A stretch of DNA of 64,000 nucleotides from Advenella kashmirensis WT001. GTDB lineage: Bacteria > Pseudomonadota > Gammaproteobacteria > Burkholderiales > Burkholderiaceae_B. The number at the start of each line of letters is the position of its first letter. The first letter of the stretch is position 1. The translations under genes were made by a program, and so were the position numbers. The stretch is from positions 3,410,001 to 3,474,000 of the forward strand of contig NC_017964.1 in NCBI RefSeq assembly GCF_000219915.2, given 5' to 3'. This document shows positions 20,692 to 31,411 of this stretch, piece after piece. The notes below the pieces were generated by a model, which was not told the DNA's origin, did not search any database, and was given only the letters and a program-made list of their open reading frames with translations.

Positions 20692-21883
20692 TTGACAGAC
20701 AACGATAGAAACGTAAATCTGCTGCACATTCCCGGTGTCGTGTCACTTCTGCTGGTCGTGGGACTTGGGATCGGTAGTTTCAGCCTCCTGCTGCCACTGT
20801 CACCAGACTGGGCAATCAGGGCGGCGCCAGCGAAGCCGCTGCAGGCAGCGTGACGGCCATTCTGATGGCCTTCACCATCCTGACCCAACTGTCCGTCAAC
20901 CGCGCGCTCAAGCGATTCGGCTGGGGCCCGGTGTTGGCCACTGGGTTACTATCACTGGGCGCCCCCGCCATATTGCAAGCGACATCCTCTGAGCTGCCTG
21001 TCATTCTGCTATCGAGCGCGGTGCGCGGCATCGGCTTTGGCATATTGACCGTAGGAGGCGCAACCGCTATCGCACTGCTTGTGCCTGCGGCACGTCGGGG
21101 CGCAGCCGTTGGCATCTATGGCCTGGCGGTGGCGGGCCACAACTTGTACTTGTATCATCGGCGCCTATACTTGAACAGCATTTGGGCAAACTCGTGGTTA
21201 CGCTGTTCGCTACCCTGCCCGTACTGGGCCTGTACTGGACATATTCCCTTGGCCGTCTGCTCAATGAACACACCAGGCCGCAAAATTCGTCCGCCGCACA
21301 CGCGATCACGCACGGCAAATCCACCCTCCGGGTCATCTCCCCTGTCTTGTTATCGCTGGTGATTGTGACCAGTAGCGGCGGCGCCATCCTAACGTTCGCC
21401 AGCCAGATTACCGCTGATGCAGCCTCGGCCACGATTGCGCTGCTCTGCCTGACCGGCTTTGCAACTCCTACCCGCTGGGCCTTTGGCTCGTTAAGTGATC
21501 GCTACCCTGCCCGGTACCTGATCTTCGGACTGGCTTTGGCGTGCTGCCTGGGCATGGCTGCGCTTGGCGCGTCGGTACTGGAATCAAGCGCGGCCTGGGA
21601 CCTGGCCTTGCTTTATCTTGGCAGTACCCTGCTAGGCGTTTCCTACGGAGGCATGCAAAGCGCAACCCTGGTATGCGCCTACCGGCTCGCCGGCAACAGC
21701 CGCTTGGCCCAGGTCTCTGTTCTGTGGAACGTCACCTTCGATTTGGGAACTGGGCTCGGCGCAATGCTAACCGGCATTATTGCAGCAACGACAGGATTTG
21801 CGGCTGCATTTGGCTTTCTGAGCATCGCAGCGGTGCTCAATGCAATGATTATCTTGAAAAGCCTGCGTTCGGCAAAGGCGTAA
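20692..21883 (+). CDS. MFS transporter
   Basis: About 397 residues when restored, with 12 membrane segments; general MFS with no subgroup I can name. Two one-base losses break it. The first is near 20810-20812, where TGGGCAATCAGG should give ...GNQGGASEAAAGSVTAILMAF. The second is at 21134-21136, where GGCGGGCCAC should be GGCGGGGCCAC, giving VAGPQLVLVSSAPIL. After repair all segments join in one frame to the stop at 21883 (SFLSIAAVLNAMIILKSL). Start TTG 20692 follows GGAG by seven bases. Substrate unknown; the neighbouring SMR gene suggests drug or metabolite export. Confidence 0.7.
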
Positions 21884-21987
21884 GCCAAGATAATTTGATG
21901 CGTGCCTGGGACTATCTAAGGCCCGGGTACGCAAGACGTCACCCAGGCCCATTTACCCTCATGAATACCTGACAACCCACCGCCAGA

Positions 21988-23302
21988 TTACTGGCTGGCG
22001 GCGGTCACCCGCCAGACGGTATTGCCCACGTCATCGGCAAAGAGCAGCGCACCGTCCTTCGCCTGGGTCAGGCCCACGGGCGCACCGAAAAGGCTCTTCT
22101 GATCTTCAGACAAAAAGCCGGAGACCACCGCCTCTGCCTTGCCTGCCGGCTTGCCATCACTGAACGGCACATAGCTGATCCGATAGCCGCTTAATGGCGA
22201 GCGGTTCCAGCTTCCATGTTCGCTGATAAATGCGCCCCCCTGGTATTTCTCCGGAAGCCCCTGGCCGGTGTAAAAATGCACGCCCAGCGGTGCGACATGC
22301 GAGCCCAGGGAATAGTCTGGCACGATCGCCTTACTGACCAGATCAGGACGCTGAGCCTTGACCCGAGGATCAAGATGCTGGCCGAAGTAGCTATAAGGCC
22401 AGCCGTAAAAACCGCCTTCCTTGACTGAAGTGAGATAGTCCGGAACCAGGTCCGGCCCGATCTCGTCCCGTTCGTTCACGATTGCCCAGAGTGCTCCGGA
22501 TTGTGGCTCCCAGGCCAGTCCCGTGGGATTGCGCAGACCGGAAGCAAAAATCCTGCTGCCGCCGCTATTGACATCCACCTCCAGCACTGTTGCGCGGCGA
22601 TATTCTATGGCCATCCCGTTCTCACCGACATTGCTGTTGGAGCCCACACCCACGTAAAGTTTTGACCCATCGGCACTGGCAAGCAGCGCCTTTGTCCAGT
22701 GGTGGTTGACGGTATCGGGCAAATCGGCAAACGCCGTGCCCGGATCCGTGAGGCGCGTCTGCCCCGGTTCATAGCGGTATTTCATGATATTTCCGGTATT
22801 GGCAACATACAAGTCGTTACCGATTAGCTGGACGCCAAAGGGGGAATCCAGATTCTCCAGAAAACATGTTTTCCCATTCACCGGTTTCGGCAGTCTGTCG
22901 CAGCAAGGTGATGCGGTTTCCGCCTTTGCCCCCCTTACCCGATTGTCCCTTCACGAAACCGCTGAAAAACTGTTTGGGTGTTGTAACAGGCGCTGTACCA
23001 GGCGAATTGGCTTCGACAACCAGAACATCGCCGTTGGGCAGCGTATAAAGTTGTCGGGGATGCAGCAGATCACTGGCGATTTTTTCAATTTTCAAACCGC
23101 TGGCAACGACGGGCTGCTTGTTTTCTGACCAGCCTACACCGTCAGGCACTTGAATGGGTGGCGAGAAAAAATGTCGCGGTTCAGGCAACGTCGGGTTGGT
23201 GCCGAGCTGTTCATCGGGCTTCATCGTTGCGTTATCGTTACACCCGGCCAGCAAGATGCCGGCCGCGAGAACAAGGGGCAGGCTCCATTTGAACTTAGAC
23301 AT
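21988..23302 (-). CDS. PQQ-dependent sorbosone/sugar dehydrogenase-type lipoprotein
   Basis: About 437 residues, a beta-propeller of the glucose/sorbosone dehydrogenase family. The signal ends in a lipobox (LLAGC, Cys at about residue 20), so it is membrane-anchored in the periplasm. Family motifs: LYTLPNGDVLVVEAN, YVGVGSNSNVGENG, FASGLRNPTGLAWEP and ISEHGSWNRSPLSGYRI. The frame is broken by an extra A (plus strand) in the run 22861-22864; removing it joins EWENMF to LENLDSPFGVQL. The start codon MSKFKWS (23302) overlaps the end of the DUF2231 gene by eight bases, so the two are co-translated. Confidence 0.83.
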
Positions 23303-23735
23303 TATGCGTCCTCCCGATTGCGTAAAAGGTGGACGCAATGATCGCAGACACGGCAATGCAGGCGACCGTAATGACAGACAGGATCAATCCCGAAGGCATG
23401 ACGGCATACGCATCCCTGCTATGGATAAACGCGTTTAGGATGGCCGCCAGAATCCCAATGAAATTGAAACCGAAATCAATCTTTTCAGCGGGAAGAACAA
23501 CCCTGCCTCGCGGGATCCACACATGCACCAGGTTGATCAGGCGCGGAATGATGGCAAAGAACAGGCCGATAGTAATAAGCCACGCTGCGCTTTTACTCCA
23601 CATCATCTCGGCAGTCTGGAAATACACAACGTCAAAGATCAATGCCGCAACAAAAAATCCGAAAGGAATGGGATTGAACAACTGATAGATGGAATTAGCC
23701 AATGATGACTGTTGCCGTGATGCTGGGGCAGTCAT
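23295..23735 (-). CDS. DUF2231-type membrane protein paired with the PQQ dehydrogenase
   Basis: About 146 residues with four predicted membrane helices. Sequence such as FNPIPFGFFVAALIFDVVYF and FGFNFIGILAAILNAFIHSRD fits DUF2231. Proteins of this family often lie beside PQQ-dependent sugar dehydrogenases, so it may anchor the enzyme or pass electrons to the chain; that is inference. The ATG at 23735 is five bases from a strong AGGAGG. It overlaps the downstream dehydrogenase start. Its leader contains the 11-base tandem repeat. Confidence 0.7.
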   Translation of the reverse strand: MTAPASRQQSSLANSIYQLFNPIPFGFFVAALIFDVVYFQTAEMMWSKSAAWLITIGLFFAIIPRLINLVHVWIPRGRVVLPAEKIDFGFNFIGILAAILNAFIHSRDAYAVMPSGLILSVITVACIAVSAIIASTFYAIGRTHNV

Positions 23736-23747
23736 AAACACCTCCTC

Positions 23748-23786
23748 TTCACAAGTTCTTCACAAGTTCTTCACAAGTTCTTCACA
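23748..23786. repeat. 11-base tandem repeat, 3.5 copies
   Basis: TTCACAAGTTC at 23748-23758, 23759-23769 and 23770-23780, plus a six-base partial copy at 23781-23786. It lies in the 5' leader of the DUF2231 gene, directly upstream of its ribosome site on the minus strand. Copy-number change here could alter leader length and expression. Units are identical. Confidence 0.9.
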
Positions 23787-24020
23787 GGAAATAGACGCTT
23801 TTGATCGCGTAGCAGACCGGAACGCAAACAGGAACTACTGCGATCACACTTGTGATTCCAACATACATGACCATGTTAATCAATCAAATAGGCTTTACAT
23901 TTTGTTAGTATGGGCCGGCTCCGGCAAGCGACAATACCAGCGTCAGCCGGTACGGGCGTGTTGCGGCGTACCGCCATGGCCTCGTTCAAATACCGACCGT
24001 CGCAAGTTCAGACCGGCAAG

Positions 24021-25548
24021 TCACAAACTCACCGCAACATGCCGCAATTTGATCGCAGCCAATACCGCCAGGCAGGCAATGCCGACCGCGCTCACGGCTG
24101 CGGCAACATTGAATCCCGCCATGAAAGCCGCCTGCGCCTGTTCAAGCAAACCCGCAGGCAAGGCATGAGCCACCGATATACTTGCTGCCAGGCTATCGGA
24201 CACCGCAAGCTGGATACTGGCGGAGGCCGTCGCGGGGACCTGATCGGTCATGTAACTTCGATAGACAGCAGTCGCAATACTGCCCAGTATGGCGATGCCC
24301 ACGGCCAGACCCAGCTCCTGTACCGTCTCGGACATGGCCGATGCCGACCCTGCCTTGTCAGGCGGTGCTGCACTCACAACCATTTCTGTGCCGAGCGCGG
24401 CGATGGTGCCCAGGCCGAGATAGACCAGCGAAAATGCCGCGGTAACCAGGATATTGCCTGGCGATGACGAGTCCAGTTGCGTCAGCATTAGGTAACCCAT
24501 CACCGACAACGCCAGCGCTCCCGCGATCACATATCCAGGGCGAATCCGCCGTGCCAGTAACGGCGCGGCAATACCGGCAATCAACATGGCAAGCGCCGGC
24601 GGCCCCATCCACAAGCCGGCAGACAATGGCGATAAGCCACAACCAACTGCAAGTACTGGGTGACCAGCAGCATTGTTCCGCCCACTCCCGTCAAGCCGAC
24701 AAGCAACACCATCAAGGCGACACAAAATGCCTGACTGGAAAACAAAGCCAGATCAAGTAAGGGATGGGTCAAGCGGCGCTGGCGCCGGACAAATAAACAC
24801 ATGAATACCAATCCCACTGCGACGGTCGCTAAAGCAACGATATCGACCCCATCCTTGGAGATATGCTTGATGCCGTAAACGATAGGCAATATGGCAAACA
24901 ACGATAATATGACGCTGACGATATCCAGACGCCCTGCTGTGGTGAGCGATACTCCGGCAGGAGAAACGGCGCGGCAACCAGCAACAGCCCGACAAACGGG
25001 ACTGCCACCAGGAATGCGGTCCCCCATCCGTAATAGTGCAGCAGCGCCCCGCCCACCACGGGCCCGGCCGCCATGCCCAGGGCAAACATGGTTGCCCATA
25101 CCCCGATGGCCAGTGCGCGCTGATGCGGCTGGCAGAACATATTGCTGATCAGCGCCAGCGTGGATGGCATCAAAGTCGCACCGGCGATGCCAAGCAATAC
25201 ACGTGCGGCAATCAGCATTGCAGCACTGGTGGAATACGCCGCCATCACCGAAGCTGCCGCAAACGCGGCAGCACCGACCATCAATAGCTTGCGCCGTCCG
25301 GCTCTATCGCCCAGCGTTCCCATTGAAACCAGAAGACCTGCGATCATAAAGCCATAGGCATCAATGATCCACAGCATCTGCGTACTCGTCGGACGCAGAT
25401 CGACAGCCAGCGCCGGCAATAGCAAATGCAATAGCGTCAGGTCAAGCCCAAGCAGGATCGTAGGCGCAGCCAATAGCGCGAGACCGGCCCACTCGCGAAC
25501 ACCGGCAGTGTTGTCCAAGCAGCTAGAGACTTCATTTATTGCCATCAT
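24021..25548 (-). CDS. DHA2-family (14-helix) MFS drug exporter
   Basis: About 510 residues when restored; 14 predicted helices and the DHA2 motifs: LLGLDLTLLHLLLPALAVDL (D in helix 1), WIIDAYGFMIAGLLVSMGTLGDRAGRR, and GIAGATLMPSTLALISNMF in helix 5 (motif C). Resembles SmvA/EmrB/QacA proteins that export cationic drugs or biocides. Two one-base losses: 24932-24934 (restores SPQQGRLDIVSVILSLF) and near 24637 (restores QYLQLVVGLSPLSAGLW). Shine-Dalgarno GGAG six bases before 25548. Divergent from an XRE-type regulator. Confidence 0.8.
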
Positions 25549-25650
25549 TCATTGCTCCAGGTTGATTTGTCGATTGCAGAAATGCCATTTTCAGCGCAAA
25601 ATCATCCCATTACAATTTAAGCAAATATCCTATTACTATTGACAATAGCC

Positions 25651-26453
25651 ATGATTGAGCGAAGCCTGCGTCGTACCAAGAACGAGTTATCCGAATTTCT
25701 GATCCACCACAGGAATAAGCTGACGCCCGCCGACGTTGGCCTGCCAGCCGGCGGGCGACGCAGAACGCCGGGTTTGCGCCGAGAAGAAGTGGCCGCGCTG
25801 GCCGGAGTGGGACTCACCTGGTACACCTGGTTTGAGCAGGGGCGCGACATTCAGGTATCGGAGGCATTCCTGCTAAGTGTGGCCCGCACGCTAAAGCTTG
25901 GCGACAGTGAATGCAGCCATCTATTTCTTCTTGCGCATAAGCGACCACCACCACCCGAAGCGCATCATGGGCTTGCGGTCTCGCCCTGGTCCAGCAGTTA
26001 ATGGACGATCTGACAACAAGGCCCGCTTACGTGGTTAACCTCAGTTGGCATGTCATTGCCTGGAATAGTGCCGCCAATGATTTATTCGGCTTCAGCACGC
26101 GGGAATATGAGAGAAGAAACATACTGCGTATTGTCTTTGCCGATCCGGATATGCGATGGCGTTTTGGTGCCTGGCGTGAAGACGCACCAAAGCTGGTGGC
26201 GCAGTTTCGCTACGATTTGGCTACCGCGCCAGACGATCTCGCGATGCTGGCTTTGGTCGAGACACTTACGCAGGTCTCGCCGGATTTTCGGCGCTGGTGG
26301 AAAAACGCTGATAGTGAACCGCCGCGGCGCGCCATGCGATCTTTCATGACGGCCAGCAACACGCGCCAGGATTTCAATCATGAAACACTGGTGGTAGACG
26401 AACACAGACATTTAAAAATGGTGGTCTGCTTTGCTGAACAAACGCCGTGCTGA
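25651..26453 (+). CDS. XRE-type regulator with MmyB-like ligand domain
   Basis: About 268 residues. The N-terminal helix-turn-helix (PGLRREEVAALAGVGLTWYTWFEQGRDI) is typical of the MmyB/XRE subgroup, and the C-terminal domain (PAYVVNLSWHVIAWNSAANDLFG..., LRIVFADPDMR, LDQLVE-like VETLTQVSPDFRRWW) is the MmyB-like sensor that binds small or fatty ligands. The frame breaks at 25984-25986: TCGCCCTGG should carry one more C (SPLVQQLMDDLTTRPAY). Start ATG 25651; TTG 25639 is an alternative. Divergent from the DHA2 exporter by about 100 bases and so its probable regulator. Confidence 0.82.
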
Positions 26454-26679
26454 TAGATGCCACGGCGAGCCGCTGATGCCGGGCAATAGCGCTGGTGCCT
26501 TAACAACATCAGGTGCGCAATGCGAAATCACGCTCAACCGACCCGGGTACGCGTGGCGCGATCCGTGCCCATTGAACATGACCAACGTTTTTAACGCATC
26601 ACTAATGAAGACGGGGCTGCAGCTGCAACCCCTCTCGGCCTTGGAACGACGCAAGGCAATTGAACACGAGCCTGTCTGA

Positions 26680-27540
26680 TCAGCTGTAGCGACTTTCCAG
26701 CTCGTCCCATTCAGGCTTGCCAACCAGGCGTTGACGTTCGGAAAAAGACGCCACCAGCCCGCTGGATTCCTGCACTTCTTTTTCGTCGCGCAGCACCGTC
26801 AGTGTTTTCTGCATGCCGGCGACGGCGCCCTGCAGGGCCGCGTTGGCATACAGCACAATGCCATAGCCCAATTCGCCAAGCTGATCGGCATTGAAAATAG
26901 GCGTACGGCCCCCGATTACCATGTTCATGAGCTGGGGCTTCGCAAGACGCTGCGGAAGCGCACGCACTTGTTCTGCTTCGGTCACTGCTTCCACAAACAG
27001 AATGTCAGCACCCGCTTCGGCGAACTTCTGGGCGCGCTCGATCGCTGCCTCAAAACCATGTGTGGCTGCCGCATCGGTACGGGCCATGATCAGGAAGTCC
27101 GGATCCTGGCGCGCATCAACCGCCGCCTTGATCTTGCTGACCGCCTCTTCGGTAGAGATCACCTCTTTACCTGCAAAATGGCCACAGCGCTTGGGCGCGA
27201 TCTGGTCTTCCAACTGGATACAGTCGGCGCCGGCACGCTCCAGCACTCTTACTGTGTGGCGAACGTTCAATGCGTTGCCAAAGCCTGTATCAGCATCGAC
27301 GATCAATGGCACATCTACCGCGTCACGGATCCTTGCGGTGTGATCGGCAATCTCGTGCAAACCCATGAACCCCTGGTCCGGCATGCCAAACCACATGTTG
27401 GTTACGCCCGCGCCTGTTACGTAGATGGCTTTAAAGCAAGATCGGCGATGACTTTGGCAGACAAGGCATTGAATGCGCCTGGAACGATAATGCCGCGGCG
27501 AGCTTCGACGAGTGATCTGAGTTGCTTTCTTGTCGACATG
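26680..27540 (-). CDS. Isocitrate lyase/PEP mutase-family enzyme, 2-methylisocitrate lyase candidate
   Basis: About 287 residues. The family signature is complete: VDADTGFGNALNVRHTV, then LEDQIAPKRCGHFAGKEVIS (catalytic KRCGH loop at about residue 120) and MARTDAAATHGFEAA. It ends an operon with prpC, acnD and prpF, where the last step would be 2-methylisocitrate to pyruvate plus succinate. However, the C-terminal half (MNMVIGGRTPIFNADQLGELG) is more like the oxaloacetate decarboxylase/dimethylmalate lyase branch than classic PrpB. The frame is broken near 27433 (one A lost on the plus strand), restoring ADLAFKAIYVTGAG. Function is likely but not certain. Confidence 0.72.
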   Translation of the reverse strand, partial: HVDKKATQITRRSSPRHYRSRRIQCLVCQSHRRSCFKAIYVTGAGVTNMWFGMPDQGFMGLHEIADHTARIRDAVDVPLIVDADTGFGNALNVRHTVRVLERAGADCIQLEDQIAPKRCGHFAGKEVISTEEAVSKIKAAVDARQDPDFLIMARTDAAATHGFEAAIERAQKFAEAGADILFVEAVTEAEQVRALPQRLAKPQLMNMVIGGRTPIFNADQLGELGYGIVLYANAALQGAVAGMQKTLTVLRDEKEVQESSGLVASFSERQRLVGKPEWDELESRYS

Positions 27541-27595
27541 CTGTAAATCCTTTTTTATCTTAAGATATTAAAAATGAAATGTTCTTGTACACTTT

Positions 27596-28806
27596 TCAAA
27601 GTGTATCTGCTGGAATCCGGACATAGCCTTCCATTAACACGCGGGCGCTGCGACTCATGAGCACTTTTTTTACTGTCCATTGCCCTGCCTGTTCAATGGC
27701 TTGCGCCCCGACCCGCAACGTGCCCGATGGATGACCGAAAGTCACGGACTCGCGCTCGCTCCCGCCAGCAGCCAGATTGACCAGCGTGCCAGGAATAGCC
27801 GCTGCCGTACCAATAGCCACTGCAGCGGTGCCCATCATGGCATGATGCAATTTGCCCATGGAGAGCGCCCGTACGACCAGATCAATGCTCTCGGCTGCAA
27901 CCTGCTTGCCGCTGGATGCCGTGTAGTCGGCAGGCTGGCCCACAAACGCCACCTTGGGCGTGTGCTGGCGGCGTTCAGCTTCCTGGATATTTGCGATGAG
28001 CCCCATGCGCAGCGCACCATGCGCGCGTATGGTTTCAAACATGGTCAGCACCTTGGCATCGCTGTTGATCGCATCCTGCAGCTCCGTGCCGGTAAAGCCG
28101 ATATCCTGGGCATTCACGAATACGGTAGGAATACCGGCGTTGATCATGGTGGCCTTTAACTTGCCGAAACCGGGCACGTCCAGCTCATCAACCAGATTGC
28201 CGGTTGGGAACATGGCGCCTGCTGCACCCTCTTCGTCTGCGGCCGGGTCCACAAATTCGAGCTGCACTTCGGCTGCGGGAAAGGTCACCCCATCCAGTTC
28301 AAAGTCGCCCGTCTCCTGCACCTGGCCATTGGTGATGGGCACATGCGACACGATAGTCTTGCCGATATTGGCCTGCCATATGCGCACGGTGGCAACGCCA
28401 TTTTGCGGGATGCGGTCAGCATCAATCAATCCATTGCTGATGGCATACGGTCCCACGGCGGCCGACAGGTTTCCGCAGTTGCCGCTCCAGTCGATGAACG
28501 GTTTATCAATGGAGACCTGGCCAAACAGATAATCTACATCATGCCCGGCGCGCTCGCTTTTGGACAGGATGACTACCTTGCTGGTGCTGGATGTGGCGCC
28601 GCCCATACCGTCGGTATGCTTGCCATAAGGATCCGGCTGCCGATGACGCGCAGCAGTAGCGCGTCACGTGCCGCGCCCGGTGTCTGCGCAACTTCGGGCA
28701 GATCATTCAGCCGAAAAAACACCCCCTTGCTGGTGCCGCCACGCATATAGGTCGCGGCAATTTTCATCTGTGATGCGTGCGTCATTACTTGTTCCCTATC
28801 TGTCAT
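27596..28806 (-). CDS. prpF: 2-methylaconitate cis-trans isomerase
   Basis: About 403 residues; isomerises the 2-methylaconitate made by AcnD in the methylcitrate cycle. The PrpF start ATYMRGGTSKGVFF is present, with WSGNCGNLSAAVGPYAI, FVNAQDIGFTGTEL and FVGQPADYTASSG. The frame breaks at 28635 (one C lost): ...GSP DPYGKHTDGMGGATSSTSKVVIL reads through when restored. The ATG at 28806 overlaps the acnD stop (ATGA), but the second ATG at 28785 (MTHASQMKI) matches the family start. Directly downstream of acnD, its functional partner. Confidence 0.92.
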
Positions 28807-31406
28807 AGTGCCTGACTGGCGGCGGGCGATTCAATAAAGTCCTGCGCAAAGCGTTGCAAAACGCCGCCGGCCTCATAGATGGACACTTCTTCGGCCGTGT
28901 CCAGGCGGCAGGTCACCGGCACTTCCAGGCGTTCCCCGTTTTTGCGAAGTATCACAAGTGTGAGTGTAGATCTTGGTTCAGGCGTTCCCACCACATCGTA
29001 GGTTTCCGTGCCGTCAATATTAAGCGTCTGGCGATTAACGCCAGGTTTGAATTCAAGCGGCAATACGCCCATACTCACCAGATTGGTGCGATGGATGCGC
29101 TCAAAACCTTCTGCAACAATGGCCTCTACGCCCGCAAGACGTACACCCTTGGCTGCCCAGTCCCGCGAAGAGCCCTGGCCATAGTCTGCCCCGGCCACGA
29201 TAATCAGTGGCTGCTTGCGTTCCATATAGGTTTCGATGGCCTCCCACATGCGCACAACCTTGCCCTCCGGCTCAACGCGAGCCAGGGAACCTTGCTTGAT
29301 GACGCCGTTTTCCTGCACCATTTCATTGAGCAGCTTGGGATTGGCGAAAGTGGCACGCTGTGCAGTCAGGTGATCGCCCCGGTGCGTCGCGTAAGAGTTA
29401 AAGTCCTCTTGCGGCAGGCCCATTTTATCCAGATATTCCCCTGCTGCACTGTTGAGCAGGATGGCGTTGGAAGGAGACAAGTGATCTGTGGTGATGTTGT
29501 CTCCCAGCACCGCCAGCGCACGCATGCCCTTGAGCGTGCGCTCGCCTGCCAGCGCGCCTTCCCAGTAGGGTGGACAGCGAATGTAGGTACTTTGCGCTCG
29601 CCAGTCATACAAAGGGTTAACCGATTTGCCATCATCAACGCTGACCGCAAACATCGGTTCGTATACGCTGCGAAATTGCTCTGGCTTAACACTGCTGGCA
29701 ACAATGGCGTCGATCTCCTGGTCACTGGGCCAGATATCTTTAAGCGTCACCGGCTGACCGTTCTGGTCCGTGCCCAGTACATCTTTCTCTATGTCGAAAC
29801 GAATTGTGCCGGCGATAGCGTAAGCCACGACCAGCGGCGGCGACGCCAGGAAAGCCTGCTTGGCGTAGGGATGGATACGGCCGTCGAAATTGCGGTTGCC
29901 CGAAAGAACAGCAGTGGCATACAGATCGCGATCAATAATTTCCTGCTGGATTACCGGATCCAGCGCACCACTCATACCGTTACAGGTGGTACAGGCAAAG
30001 GCCACAATACCAAAACCCAGCTTCTCCAGTTCGGGCAGCAAATTGGCCTCTTCCAGATATAACTGGACCGCCTTGGAGCCCGGCGCCAGCGAAGATTTGA
30101 CCCACGGCTTACGCAGCAGGCCACGCGCATTGGCATTGCGCGCCAGCAGCCCGGCCGCAATCACGTTGCGCGGGTTGCTCGTGTTGGTGCAACTGGTGAT
30201 GGCGGCAATGATGACCGCCCCATCGGGCATGAGGCCGGGCTCATTTTCAACCACACCTGAAATACCCGCGCTGGCCAGCTCAGAAGTCGACACACGACGG
30301 TGCGGATTGGATGGACCGGCAATATTGCGCACCACAGATGACAAATCGAATCTCAATACGCGCTCGTACCGGGCTGTTTTCAGACTATCGGCCCACAGGC
30401 CAGCCTGTTTGGCGTATGTTTCCACCAGCCGGACCTGTTCATCGTCCCGACCCGTCAGCTTCAGGTAATCAATCGTTTGCTGATCAATATAAAACATCGC
30501 CGCGGTGGCGCCATACTCAGGCGTCATATTTGAAATCGTCGCGCGATCACCCAGCGTCAGGCGGGCCGCCCCTTCACCATAAAACTCCAGGTACGACGAG
30601 ACCACTTTCTGGCTGCGCAAAAATTCGGTCAACGCCAGCACCAGGTCGGTGGCAGTAATGCCAGGCTGCAGTTGCCCGGTAAGTTCCACGCCGATAATGT
30701 CAGGCAAACGCATCCAGGACGCACGCCCCAGCATCACGCTTTCGGCCTCCAGGCCGCCCACGCCAATGGCGATCACGCCCAGCGCATCAACGTGCGGCGT
30801 ATGGCTGTCAGTACCGACCAAGGTATCAGGAAAAGCAATGCCATCACGACTGTGAATAACCGGCGACATCCGCTCCAGATTGATCTGGTGCATGATACCG
30901 TTGCCTGGCGGAATAACGTCGACATTCTTGAATGCTTTCTTGGTCCAATTGATAAAATGAAAGCGGTCATCGTTGCGGCGATCTTCAACGGCCCGATTCT
31001 TGGCAAATGCGTCCTTGTCAAAACCGGCATACTCAACGGCCAGGGAATGGTCTACGATCAATTGGGTGGGAACCACCGGATTGATCTGGGCGGGATCGCC
31101 ACCTTGCTTGGCGATGGCCTCGCGCAATCCGGCCAGATCCACGAGCGCGGTCTGGCCCAGGATATCGTGACACACCACGCGCGCAGGAAACCACGGAAAA
31201 TCCAGGTCGCGCTTTCGTTCAATCAGTTGCCGCAGTGAATCGGTCAGCGTCGCAGGGTCGCAACGGCGCACCAGATTTTCGGCAAATACACGGGACGTAT
31301 ACGGTAAAGTATCGTAGGCATTGGGCTCAATGGCATCGACCGCAGAGCGCGCGTCAAAATAATCCAGGCCGGTGCCGGGCAATGGCTTGCGGTTTTCAGT
31401 ATTCAT
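28803..31406 (-). CDS. acnD: Fe/S-dependent 2-methylcitrate dehydratase
   Basis: Aconitase-superfamily enzyme of 867 residues that dehydrates 2-methylcitrate. N-terminus and body follow AcnD: VDHSLAVEYAG, HFINWTKKAFKNVDVIPPGNGIMHQINLERMSPV, DSHTPHVDALGVIAIGVGGLEAE, and the iron-sulfur cysteines in AITSCTNTSNPRNV and FACTTCNGMSG. Intact and the longest undisturbed gene in the window. Placement between prpC and prpF distinguishes it from housekeeping aconitase. Gap to prpC is five bases, so the two are co-translated. Confidence 0.95.
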   Translation of the reverse strand: MNTENRKPLPGTGLDYFDARSAVDAIEPNAYDTLPYTSRVFAENLVRRCDPATLTDSLRQLIERKRDLDFPWFPARVVCHDILGQTALVDLAGLREAIAKQGGDPAQINPVVPTQLIVDHSLAVEYAGFDKDAFAKNRAVEDRRNDDRFHFINWTKKAFKNVDVIPPGNGIMHQINLERMSPVIHSRDGIAFPDTLVGTDSHTPHVDALGVIAIGVGGLEAESVMLGRASWMRLPDIIGVELTGQLQPGITATDLVLALTEFLRSQKVVSSYLEFYGEGAARLTLGDRATISNMTPEYGATAAMFYIDQQTIDYLKLTGRDDEQVRLVETYAKQAGLWADSLKTARYERVLRFDLSSVVRNIAGPSNPHRRVSTSELASAGISGVVENEPGLMPDGAVIIAAITSCTNTSNPRNVIAAGLLARNANARGLLRKPWVKSSLAPGSKAVQLYLEEANLLPELEKLGFGIVAFACTTCNGMSGALDPVIQQEIIDRDLYATAVLSGNRNFDGRIHPYAKQAFLASPPLVVAYAIAGTIRFDIEKDVLGTDQNGQPVTLKDIWPSDQEIDAIVASSVKPEQFRSVYEPMFAVSVDDGKSVNPLYDWRAQSTYIRCPPYWEGALAGERTLKGMRALAVLGDNITTDHLSPSNAILLNSAAGEYLDKMGLPQEDFNSYATHRGDHLTAQRATFANPKLLNEMVQENGVIKQGSLARVEPEGKVVRMWEAIETYMERKQPLIIVAGADYGQGSSRDWAAKGVRLAGVEAIVAEGFERIHRTNLVSMGVLPLEFKPGVNRQTLNIDGTETYDVVGTPEPRSTLTLVILRKNGERLEVPVTCRLDTAEEVSIYEAGGVLQRFAQDFIESPAASQAL

Positions 31407-31411
31407 AGGTA

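Noticed and set aside
23748..23786. CRISPR array
   Set aside because: 11-base perfect tandem repeat without spacers; far too short and no cas genes.
26431..26679. Short open frame after the MmyB-type regulator
   Set aside because: Overlaps the regulator end, no ribosome site, no similarity recognised.
26731..27546. Open frame antisense to the ICL-family gene
   Set aside because: Shadow; the opposite strand carries the conserved family motifs.
28854..30062. Open frame of about 400 codons antisense to acnD
   Set aside because: Shadow of the conserved acnD frame; no domain and no ribosome site.
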